From Gammaproteobacteria bacterium (GTDB taxonomy: Bacteria > Pseudomonadota > Gammaproteobacteria > Pseudomonadales > UBA3067): DNA of 5,787 nucleotides. Under the pieces are notes generated by a model. The model was not told the origin of the DNA. It was given only the letters and a program-made list of their open reading frames with translations, and searched no databases. Positions 1 to 5,787 of this stretch are shown here, in pieces; position 1 is the stretch's first letter; the number at the start of each line of letters is the position of its first letter. The DNA lies in NCBI GenBank assembly GCA_002402085.1, contig NVVB01000101.1:7868-13654 (forward strand), in the 5' to 3' direction. Position numbers and translations under genes: made by a program.

Positions 1-1518
1 AAAGCCCCCAAAGGTTTACATAACGTGCATTGGCCCACCGCCGCCAAACTCAGTGCCCACACCGGCATCGAAACCGCACAAGTGCGCGAACTCACCGAAA
101 AAGTAAAACAACAGTGGGGCAAAGCCAAAGCCATTACCGAATTGCGTAATGACATCATCGAACTACTCGATGAAAACGGCGGCCTAATGACCGCCATAGA
201 AGTGGCCGATGCCATATTACTGCGCCGAGGCTCGGTGCAAGATAGCCCACTGCGTGAACGCTGGACTCACGCAGTGGTGCGTGTAGCCATAGAAACCGAA
301 CTGAGCAAGCAAGAGTCGCGCTGGATGTTGCGTCGTTCAGGCAATCGCTTTCTTATTGCCGACGATCGTGCGGCTATGGGTGAAGAGCTGGCTGATTACG
401 CCAATGATCTTGGCGACCTAGCCGATGAGTGTGCTACCGAGCAATCACTGCTTTCACCGGTTAGGGCACTAGAAAAAATCCGTGCAGTAACAGCACCCAA
501 GTCTTTTTTGGGCCTGAGCAACCACCGCCTGTTGCGCTTGGCAGCAGCGGCCTCACAAAATGCAGCTCTCTCCAGCCGTGCAGAATTTTACCCGCGTAAC
601 ATGAGCGCAACCTTAGCCTTAGAGCTTGCCCAAGGCGCGTTACTGGGCAGTAAGGCGCTCAGTGTTGACGAAGTGAAAGCCCGCGTGGCCGGTCGCTACC
701 CCGCAGCGGAAGTCCTGCCAGGGCGGCCCCAGCTTGATAACTTAGTGCAAGATTTAGATTTAGGTTTTCAATGGAACAGTAATCATCAATTTTCCAATGG
801 CAACAAAGGCGGCTATTGCCTACCCATTGCCGGTTTAACTAGCCTAGCCTCCAAAACGCGCACCCAGTATCATTACACCTATCAGGGTGAAGCCGATACC
901 CATGGCGCGCAAGATATCAAAGCATTGGATCAAGCCATAAGCACCGCAGTTAATTCCGCGCGCTTTTTAGCCCTAACCGTCAGACCAAGGCAGTGGCAAC
1001 AAGCCAAACAAAAGCTCTGCCAACACTACCCACTCAAACACATCAGCTTTGACGAATTACTGCTACGCCACCTACATACGCAGTGCAGCGCCATGCCCAA
1101 ACCACCTGATTGGCAAGTGGTGCTTAAAGCCGATGCCGCAAAACCCGGTGCAAAACAGTCTAACTCCAAAAGTTGGCAAAACCTGCAACGCCTAGTGCAT
1201 CGCGTACTGCCCGCCATGGCCGATGAAATAAAAAGTGCAGGCCAGTCGGTACTACTCACCGAGCCGGGCCTAATCGCCCGCTACGACCTAGTCACCACTT
1301 GGCTAAACGACCTACGCCAGCACCTAATGAATAGCGCCGATGTCCATGGCCTAGTGCTACTCATCGCTGCTGATGCACAAAGCTCTGCGGCCACCATTGA
1401 TAACGTCACCGTGCCAACAGGGGCGGGTAGCAGTGAGTTTGCACGTATACCGAGTGGTTGGCTGGCATCAGGTGCCGAGTTAACCGGGGCAGAATCAACA
1501 GAGAACATTGCACAATGA
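1..1518 (+). CDS. pglW: PglW, BREX type 2 serine/threonine kinase, C-terminal part (5' end outside window)
   Basis: The reading frame is open from base 1 (codons AAA GCC CCC...), so the GTG at 25 is an internal valine and not a start; 505 residues are visible. PglW of the Pgl/BREX-2 system is normally well over 1,000 residues, with N-terminal NERD-like and protein kinase regions; neither lies in this window. What is seen is the characteristic C-terminal half. A helix-turn-helix-like segment (WPTAAKLSAHTGIETAQV, about residues 11-28) is followed by ITELRNDIIELL and ENGGLMTAIEVADAILLRRGS. Next comes a winged-helix-like stretch around ALSVDEVKARVAGRYPAAEVL (about 219-239), then PDWQVVLKADAAKP, SWQNLQRLVHRVLP, LLTEPGLIARYD and the end segment ARIPSGWL. 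These blocks match PglW C-termini as I remember them. In the pathway PglW is thought to act as a kinase/regulator with the PglX methyltransferase and PglZ. The stop at 1516-1518 lies 22 bp before the ATPase start. GC is about 52-57% in sampled stretches, higher than in the following gene. Confidence 0.88.
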   Translation, partial: KAPKGLHNVHWPTAAKLSAHTGIETAQVRELTEKVKQQWGKAKAITELRNDIIELLDENGGLMTAIEVADAILLRRGSVQDSPLRERWTHAVVRVAIETELSKQESRWMLRRSGNRFLIADDRAAMGEELADYANDLGDLADECATEQSLLSPVRALEKIRAVTAPKSFLGLSNHRLLRLAAAASQNAALSSRAEFYPRNMSATLALELAQGALLGSKALSVDEVKARVAGRYPAAEVLPGRPQLDNLVQDLDLGFQWNSNHQFSNGNKGGYCLPIAGLTSLASKTRTQYHYTYQGEADTHGAQDIKALDQAISTAVNSARFLALTVRPRQWQQAKQKLCQHYPLKHISFDELLLRHLHTQCSAMPKPPDWQVVLKADAAKPGAKQSNSKSWQNLQRLVHRVLPAMADEIKSAGQSVLLTEPGLIARYDLVTTWLNDLRQHLMNSADVHGLVLLIAADAQSSAATIDNVTVPTGAGSSEFARIPSGWLASGAELTGAESTENIAQ

Positions 1519-1529
1519 TTAATGATAAA
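1519..1529. repeat. Left copy of 11-bp direct repeat flanking the ATPase/TOPRIM-like cassette
   Basis: TTAATGATAAA begins immediately after the pglW stop and is identical to 3318-3328. It contains ATG ATA AA, the same start as pglX (ATG ATA AAC). From this ATG (1522) the frame runs only nine codons to a TAA at 1549-1551. It therefore looks like a relic or duplicate of the pglX start left upstream of the cassette. A chance match in AT-rich start-codon context cannot be excluded. Confidence 0.6.
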
Positions 1530-1533
1530 GGGA
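1528..1533 (+). promoter_or_regulatory. Ribosome binding site of the ATPase gene
   Basis: AAGGGA lies 7 nt before the ATG at 1541 and supports that start. The purines AGGG (1529-1532) can pair with CCCT (1536-1539) across an AAA loop, a 4-bp hairpin that could mildly hide the site. No promoter fits in the 22-bp gap, so the gene is probably translated from the pglW transcript. Confidence 0.55.
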
Positions 1534-1540
1534 AACCCTC

Positions 1541-2704
1541 ATGCTAATTAAATCCCTACAACTGACTAACTTTTTAAGTTACGGGCAAGAGACAACCACC
1601 ATTGAACTCAAGCCACTTAACTTAGTTATTGGCCCGAATGGTTCAGGTAAATCAAACTTAATTGAAGCCATAGAGTTGATCCGTGCAGCCCCTAAAGACC
1701 TGCTGACCCCCATTAGGGATGGTGGCGGCATTCGGGATTGGTTATGGAAAGGTATTTCGCCGCCTCCTGTTGCGACGATTAACGCTGTTTTCGAGCACCC
1801 TAAGGGGCACTCGGCCCTTAGATACCTATTACGTTTTACCGAAGTTTCGCAGCGTTTTGAAATCGTTGACGAGAGAGTCGAAAGTGAGACTCCTGCAAAT
1901 GGATATGATGAGCCGTATATTTTTTATAAGTATGAAAATGGCCATGGTGTTTTAAATGTCAAAGGTGATAAGAGAACACTTAAACACGAAGATATTGATA
2001 TTTCAGCTTCGATTCTTGCTCAGCGTAAAGATCCAGACCAATACCCTGAAATAACCTATCTAGGTGAAGTGTTTTCCAAAATACAACTTTACCGTGAATG
2101 GAGTTTTAGCCGCTATACACCGCCACGTCTGCCGCAAAAAGCCGATATGCGTAATGACTATCTTGAGCCAGATTGCAGAAATCTTGGCTTGGTGCTCAAC
2201 CAAATTGGTCGCGACCCCATAGCAAAAAAACGCATCATCAGTGCACTGCAATCTTTGTATGACGGTATAGATGATTACTACGTTCAAATGGAAGGCGGAA
2301 CCGTTCAGGTCTTTTTACATGAAGGCAAGCTTGCCATTCCAGCGACTCGTCTCTCAGATGGCACCCTGCGTTATTTGTGCTTGCTGGCTATCCTCTGTCA
2401 CCCAACACCACCACCGCTTATTTGTATCGAAGAGCCAGAGTTAGGCTTGCACCCAGACGTACTACCCACCGTGGCAGATTTACTCAAAGAGGCTTCAGAG
2501 CGGACTCAGTTAATCGTTACCACCCACTCTGATATATTAGTCGATGCCATGACAGACCAGCCGGAGTCAGTTTTGATTGCCGAAAAGAACGAGTCGGGAA
2601 GTAGCTTGACTCGCCTGAATGCCGACGACCTTAAACCTTGGTTAAAAAAATACCGCCTAGGCCAGCTTTGGACCAGAGGTGATCTCGGAGGGACTCGCTG
2701 GTGA
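1541..2704 (+). CDS. OLD/ABC-type AAA family ATPase, partner of the TOPRIM-like protein
   Basis: This 387-residue predicted ATPase belongs to the SMC/RecF/OLD-like ABC group (COG4637-like, AAA_21 type). The N-terminus LIKSLQLTNFLSYG is the usual first strand, which fixes the ATG start. Walker A is GPNGSGKS (31-38), a Q-loop candidate is in ILAQRKDP (Q161), the ABC signature is LSDGT (271-275), Walker B is LICIEEPE (293-300) followed by the D-loop LGLHPD (301-306), and the switch histidine is in VTTHSD (H329). All ATP-binding and hydrolysis elements are present, so the enzyme looks intact. There is no C-terminal TOPRIM domain as in OLD proteins; that role is probably supplied in trans by the next gene, which starts within this gene's stop (GTGA). 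The region between the motifs (about 100-260) is where the coiled or lid part of such ATPases lies and may sense the trigger. Parts of the gene are AT-rich (about 30-43% GC at 1861-2040), unlike pglW. The precise role is not known; phage sensing is inferred from family and context. Confidence 0.85.
   Translation: MLIKSLQLTNFLSYGQETTTIELKPLNLVIGPNGSGKSNLIEAIELIRAAPKDLLTPIRDGGGIRDWLWKGISPPPVATINAVFEHPKGHSALRYLLRFTEVSQRFEIVDERVESETPANGYDEPYIFYKYENGHGVLNVKGDKRTLKHEDIDISASILAQRKDPDQYPEITYLGEVFSKIQLYREWSFSRYTPPRLPQKADMRNDYLEPDCRNLGLVLNQIGRDPIAKKRIISALQSLYDGIDDYYVQMEGGTVQVFLHEGKLAIPATRLSDGTLRYLCLLAILCHPTPPPLICIEEPELGLHPDVLPTVADLLKEASERTQLIVTTHSDILVDAMTDQPESVLIAEKNESGSSLTRLNADDLKPWLKKYRLGQLWTRGDLGGTRW
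2687..2692 (+). promoter_or_regulatory. Strong Shine-Dalgarno for the TOPRIM-like gene
   Basis: GGAGGG lies inside the end of the ATPase gene, 8 nt before the GTG at 2701. It decides the unusual GTG start and, with the GTGA overlap, implies translational coupling of the ATPase and its partner. Confidence 0.75.
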
Positions 2705-3321
2705 AATTATTTATAGAGGGCGGTGGCGACTCTAACCAATTAAAAACCGAGTGCCGTAAAGGCTTTACCCAGTTTATTACGGCGGCAGGCGTATCAAAAC
2801 GCCCCCGTTTGGTTGCCTGTGGTAGTCGTAACGATGCCTACGACAGTTTTTGTACGGAAATTAAAAGTGGCAAGCCCGCGATGCTACTGGTGGATAGCGA
2901 AGCAGAAGTGGCTACAAACCATCAGCAAGGTGACTCCGATACATGGACACCCTGGGCGCATTTAAAACAGCGCCAAGGTGATGAGTGGGATAAGCCTGAT
3001 GGTGTGACCGATACTCAATGCCATTTTATGGTGGAGTGCATGGAAAACTGGTTTTTGGCAGACAGGAAAACCCTAGAAAAGTTTTTCGGTCAAAACTTTC
3101 ATGCGGGTTCTTTACCCGCCGCTAATCGCGCCATAGAGTTCATACCTAAAACAGAAGTCTACAGTGCACTCAAAAAAGCCACATCAAAAAGTAAAAAAGG
3201 CGAATACGGCAAAGGCAATCACTCCTTTAAACTGCTGGCCGAAATCAACGCAAATCTTGTTGTGGATGCTTCCCCTTGGGCTAAGCGATTCATCACTGAA
3301 TTGAAAAAGGCCATGGCTTAA
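2701..3321 (+). CDS. Small TOPRIM-like protein resembling DUF4276 family proteins, probable effector partner of the ATPase
   Basis: This 206-residue protein starts at GTG, overlapping the ATPase stop by 4 bp. The start is supported by the ribosome binding site and by the first strand KLFIEGGGDS, which must be present for the fold. TOPRIM-like features are the acidic E6 followed by GGGD, and a strand with a DxE motif in LLVDSEAEV (D65, E67). Other blocks typical of proteins usually labelled DUF4276 are RPRLVACGSRNDAYDSF (34-50), PWAHLKQRQG (84-93), CHFMVECMENWFLAD (107-121), KGEYGKGNHSFKLL (166-179) and a C-terminal SPWAKRF. There is no signal peptide or membrane segment. Related proteins sit next to COG4637-type ATPases. 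By analogy with OLD (ATPase fused to TOPRIM nuclease) and PARIS (AriA ATPase with AriB DUF4435), it may be a nuclease held or activated by the ATPase. That is inference, since I know of no proven activity for this family. The family name is from memory of annotated relatives. The length looks complete. Confidence 0.75.
   Translation: MKLFIEGGGDSNQLKTECRKGFTQFITAAGVSKRPRLVACGSRNDAYDSFCTEIKSGKPAMLLVDSEAEVATNHQQGDSDTWTPWAHLKQRQGDEWDKPDGVTDTQCHFMVECMENWFLADRKTLEKFFGQNFHAGSLPAANRAIEFIPKTEVYSALKKATSKSKKGEYGKGNHSFKLLAEINANLVVDASPWAKRFITELKKAMA
3306..3310 (+). promoter_or_regulatory. Probable ribosome binding site of pglX
   Basis: AAAGG lies 10 nt before the ATG at 3321, within the end of the preceding gene. 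It is weak and slightly far. The TAATG stop/start overlap suggests that re-initiation by ribosomes finishing the upstream gene also contributes. Confidence 0.4.
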
Positions 3322-3328
3322 TGATAAA
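3318..3328. repeat. Right copy of 11-bp direct repeat, spanning the pglX start
   Basis: TTAATGATAAA is identical to 1519-1529. It holds the last bases of the TOPRIM-like gene (stop TAA 3319-3321) and the pglX start (ATG 3321-3323, then ATA AAC). Together the copies bracket the two-gene cassette exactly, with 1,799 bp from the start of one copy to the start of the other. Confidence 0.6.
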
Positions 3329-5780
3329 CCGCAGCAAACTATTAAAAGACCTACAGCGTGAATTGCCAAAGCTAGAAAAAGATATATTAGCCTACAGTGA
3401 ATCGCGCCAAGATATTACCGAGCATCTACAAGCTGAATACAAAAAAGCCCAAGATGCAGGTCGCACCGCCGAGCATTTTATCGCTTGGCGCGAGGCACAA
3501 ATTACTCAAGCGGCGGTAGCTTGGGTTTTGAGTTGCGTGTTTGTACGGTTTTTGGAAGATAACCAACTGCTAGACGAACCAGTCTTGTCTGGCCCGGGCA
3601 GTCATTTAGACCACGCCAAGCAACGCATGGTGGCCTATTTTAATGAAAACCCTACCCGTGAAGAACGTGAATACTTATTCAGCCTGTTTAAGCAATTAGA
3701 ACAATACCCGGTGGTTGCCGAACTGTTAGACCACAAACATAACCCCTTGTGGCAATTACCCGTTTCTGCCGATGGCGCAAAAAGCCTGATCGATTTCTTT
3801 CAAAAAATTGATGCTGACAGCGGCGAAATTATTCACGACTTTACTGACCCACAGTGGGATACCCGCTTTTTGGGTGACCTCTATCAAGACCTTTCCGAAG
3901 CCGTGCGAAAACGCTACGCCCTGTTGCAAACACCAGAATTTGTCGAAAGTTTTATTCTCGACTACACCCTAGAAAAAGCCAAAGACACCTTTGGCCTAAA
4001 AGGCCTGCGTTTAATCGACCCCACTTGTGGCTCCGGTCACTTCTTGCTCACTACCTTCGACCGTGTGTTTGAAGATTGGCTCAAACGAGAACCCGGTGAA
4101 AACACCCGCGTACTGGCACAACGCGCCTTGGATGTGGTGCATGGTGTGGATATCAACCCCTACGCCATTGCGATATGTCGCTTCCGTTTATTTATCGCCG
4201 CTATGAAGGCATCGGGTACAACACAAGTAAACAATGCGCCGGATTTTCATTTTAATTTGGCTTGCGGTGATTCTTTATTACATGGGCGGCGTTTTGAATG
4301 GCAGGGGCAGGGTATACAAACCAATTTGATTGATGAAGACCCAATTAAGCATGTGTTGGAGGTGGAAGATAAAGAAAAGCTGCTGAAAATATTGGGGCAG
4401 CAATATCATGTGGTGGTGGGGAATCCGCCTTATATTACCGTAGCGGATAAAGCTTTAAACCAAGTTTATAGAGATAGATATACAACTTGTCATCGTAAAT
4501 ATTCCCTTGGTGTGCCATTTACTGAGCGTTTTTTCGATCTTTGTATTAGTGATGATGGTTCTAGGCAGGCTGGTTATGTTGGCATGATCACAACTAATAG
4601 CTTTATGAAAAGAGAGTTTGGTATAAAACTCATTAAGGATTTTTTACCTAAACGTGATCTCACTCATGTGCTTGATACATCAGGTGCAGCTATTCCCGGT
4701 CATGGCACGCCAACAGTTATTTTATATGCGAGAAATAGAAAACCCAATAGTGGTGAAGTGAGGGCAATTCTTGGGATTAAAGGTGAGCCGTCAATACCTT
4801 CTGATTTTTCAAAAGGAAAGGTGTGGACATCTATCGAAAGAATTATTGAGCAGCCATTGATTGAAAATGAATTTGTATCTTGTGTTGATATAGAGCGTGA
4901 CGTTTTCTCTAGGCACCCTTGGAGCTTGGAAGGTGGCGGTGCAAGTGATGTGATGCAGCAAATTGATGTGGCTGTTAATCTTGAGTTATGTAATTTTTCT
5001 GAGGCAATAGGGTTTGGCTCTATTCTTGGTGAAGATGATGCTTTTGGTATACCTCGGTATAGGGAGCAGGCTGTTAAGTTACCATCACCTTATCGAAGTT
5101 TGATCGAAGGCGGAGGTGTTCGTAATTGGTGCTTAGATAGTGAGACAACGGTAGTATTTCCCTATAACGATGATATTGAGCCAGAAGCAGATAGTGGCAT
5201 TCGCAATTATCTTTGGTTTCTTCGAGAGTACTTATATCAGCGTAAAGCTTTTTCAGGTCTCAACTATAGAAACTCTGGTCGAGAATATTTTGAGTATCAT
5301 CAGATACCTAAAGAGAGAAATAAGTGTAAATATTTAATCACCTTCCCCTTCGTCTCAACCCACAACCACTTCGTCCTAGACCGTGGCGGCAAAGTATTTA
5401 AGCAAACCGCCCCAGTCATAAAACTCCCCAATGGCACCAGCGAAGCCGACCACTTAGTACTACTGGGCTTGCTCAATAGTTCGGTAGCCTGTTTTTGGGG
5501 GCGGCAAGTGTTTTTCCCCAAGGGTGGTTTTGCCGATGGTAAATGGGAAGAGCGATTGGAGTGGGACGGCACCAAGCTCAAACGCTTCCCTATACCTAAT
5601 GTTTTGGATAACACCGTAGATAAAACCCGCCTATTAGCCGGTTACGGTGCTGTAGAAACCTTGGCGCAACAAATCGATGCCCTAGCTCAAGAGCTGGCTA
5701 AACAACTGCCTGCTTCAATTCTTGAATCAACCTATTTTCAGACAGGTCGGTCTTGGTGTTTTCTTATTGTGGAGTCATGA
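3321..5780 (+). CDS. pglX: PglX, BREX type 2 adenine-specific DNA methyltransferase, apparently truncated at the 3' end
   Basis: PglX methylates adenine in a non-palindromic host site and supplies self/non-self marking for BREX. The N-terminal region (ITQAAVAWVLSCVFVRFLED 61-80; HDFTDPQWDTRFLGDLYQDL 172-191; LLQTPEFVESFILD 201-214) is typical of the BREX-2 form. Methyltransferase motif I is DPTCGSGHF (233-241), the next acidic strand is HGVDINPYAIA (274-284), and catalytic motif IV is NPPY (368-371), so the N6-adenine class is clear. Residues about 480-670 are the likely target-recognition region. The conserved THNHFVLDRGGKVFKQTAP (680-698), LLGLLNSSVACFW (714-726) and KLKRFPIP (752-759) follow. 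Family-like sequence ends near QELAKQLPASIL (790-801); the last 18 residues (ESTYFQTGRSWCFLIVES) look foreign. Family members run to about 1,200 residues, so roughly 400 C-terminal residues are missing. The catalytic core is intact, but function is doubtful. The start overlaps the upstream stop by one base. Codon style changes strongly in the middle (see 4434-5337). Confidence 0.88.
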   Translation: MINRSKLLKDLQRELPKLEKDILAYSESRQDITEHLQAEYKKAQDAGRTAEHFIAWREAQITQAAVAWVLSCVFVRFLEDNQLLDEPVLSGPGSHLDHAKQRMVAYFNENPTREEREYLFSLFKQLEQYPVVAELLDHKHNPLWQLPVSADGAKSLIDFFQKIDADSGEIIHDFTDPQWDTRFLGDLYQDLSEAVRKRYALLQTPEFVESFILDYTLEKAKDTFGLKGLRLIDPTCGSGHFLLTTFDRVFEDWLKREPGENTRVLAQRALDVVHGVDINPYAIAICRFRLFIAAMKASGTTQVNNAPDFHFNLACGDSLLHGRRFEWQGQGIQTNLIDEDPIKHVLEVEDKEKLLKILGQQYHVVVGNPPYITVADKALNQVYRDRYTTCHRKYSLGVPFTERFFDLCISDDGSRQAGYVGMITTNSFMKREFGIKLIKDFLPKRDLTHVLDTSGAAIPGHGTPTVILYARNRKPNSGEVRAILGIKGEPSIPSDFSKGKVWTSIERIIEQPLIENEFVSCVDIERDVFSRHPWSLEGGGASDVMQQIDVAVNLELCNFSEAIGFGSILGEDDAFGIPRYREQAVKLPSPYRSLIEGGGVRNWCLDSETTVVFPYNDDIEPEADSGIRNYLWFLREYLYQRKAFSGLNYRNSGREYFEYHQIPKERNKCKYLITFPFVSTHNHFVLDRGGKVFKQTAPVIKLPNGTSEADHLVLLGLLNSSVACFWGRQVFFPKGGFADGKWEERLEWDGTKLKRFPIPNVLDNTVDKTRLLAGYGAVETLAQQIDALAQELAKQLPASILESTYFQTGRSWCFLIVES
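4434..5337. other. AT-rich mosaic segment inside pglX covering the specificity region
   Basis: Hand counts give about 39% GC for 4441-5340, against about 51% for 3841-4200 and about 54% for 5341-5580; 4201-4440 is intermediate at about 43%. Codons switch from C-ending to T- and A-ending and back, with a very sharp right edge (25% GC at 5281-5340, 53% at 5341-5400). The left edge falls near the NPPY codons (4422-4433) and is less sharp. The frame stays open, so this is not damage. It fits recombination replacing the DNA-recognition part of the methyltransferase. Confidence 0.55.
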
Positions 5781-5787
5781 CATTCTA
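5724..5787. other. Putative breakpoint: non-PglX sequence ending pglX early
   Basis: From base 5724 the pglX frame encodes only 18 more residues, unlike the family, before TGA at 5778-5780. Of the other two frames, one stops within a few codons and the open one (NQPIFRQVGLGVFLL) also does not resemble PglX. A joined insertion sequence or other rearrangement is therefore more likely than a simple frameshift. An ATG at 5777-5779 overlaps the stop (ATGA) and begins Met-Thr-Phe before the window ends; GGAG sits only 2 nt upstream of it. No insertion-sequence end can be recognised with certainty. Confidence 0.45.

Noticed and set aside
25..27. GTG as a translation start for the first gene
   Set aside because: The frame is open to base 1, no ribosome binding site precedes it, and the protein matches the interior of PglW. 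It is an internal codon of a gene cut by the window edge.
1508..1530. Promoter ahead of the cassette (TTGCAC at 1508-1513 with TAATGA at 1520-1525)
   Set aside because: The boxes are only 6 nt apart, and nothing resembling a -10 box lies at the proper distance. Operon transcription is the simpler reading.
2224..2230. A7 runs in the ATPase gene (2224-2230 and 2644-2650) as phase-variation or programmed-frameshift sites
   Set aside because: Seven As is short for slippage-driven switching, no downstream stimulatory structure is apparent, and the frame is intact through both.
5492..5501. T5G5 run in pglX as a phase-variable tract like that reported in Streptomyces pglX
   Set aside because: Five Gs is too short for frequent slippage, and the frame continues into conserved sequence after it. 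The early stop lies 280 bp downstream and is better explained by a junction.
5300..5614. 104-codon open frame on the minus strand
   Set aside because: It lies wholly opposite conserved pglX sequence and resembles no known family; it is a shadow frame in a GC-rich stretch. The other short minus-strand frames opposite pglW, the ATPase and the TOPRIM-like gene were dropped for the same reason.
1..5787. CRISPR array, tRNA, rRNA or intrinsic terminator
   Set aside because: No regularly spaced repeats, no recognisable RNA gene and no GC-rich hairpin with a T-run were seen. Coding sequence fills the window apart from the 22-bp gap at 1519-1540 and the last 7 bases.

Overview
The window is the middle of a type 2 BREX (Pgl-type) phage-defence operon, with all genes on the + strand and almost no intergenic space. 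The protein sequences and roughly 45-50% GC fit a gammaproteobacterium, perhaps marine or environmental. That is an inference from style; no taxonomic marker gene is present.

Layout. (1) Bases 1-1518 hold the 3' part of pglW, the BREX-2 kinase gene. The frame is open to the left edge, so the gene begins outside the window. (2) Bases 1541-2704 and 2701-3321 hold a two-gene cassette: an OLD/ABC-type AAA ATPase and a small TOPRIM-like protein resembling DUF4276 proteins, joined by a GTGA overlap behind a strong ribosome binding site. (3) Bases 3321-5780 hold pglX, the BREX-2 adenine-specific DNA methyltransferase, whose start overlaps the preceding stop by one base. In usual BREX-2 loci pglW is followed directly by pglX, so the cassette looks like a second defence module nested in the operon. 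An exact 11-bp direct repeat (TTAATGATAAA) lies at both edges of the cassette. The right copy contains the pglX start codon, and the left copy sits just after the pglW stop. This suggests insertion at the pglW/pglX junction.

pglX appears broken or cut short. It carries the methyltransferase motifs (DPTCGSGHF, NPPY) and the conserved segment after the specificity region, but it leaves family-like sequence at about residue 801 and stops at 819, where family members are about 1,200 residues. None of the three frames in the last 60 bases looks like PglX, so an insertion or rearrangement near base 5724 is more likely than a point frameshift. A new ATG overlaps the stop (ATGA). Inside pglX, about 900 bp after NPPY is markedly AT-rich (about 39% GC by hand count, against about 51% before and 54% after) and ends abruptly. 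This fits exchange of the DNA-specificity region.

Working together (inference): PglX would mark host DNA and PglW would act as kinase/regulator of the BREX-2 machinery, with pglY, pglZ and others presumably outside the window. The ATPase/TOPRIM-like pair, made from the same transcript, could be a back-up sensor-effector in the manner of OLD or PARIS systems. If pglX is truncated, BREX activity may be lost while the nested pair stays intact.
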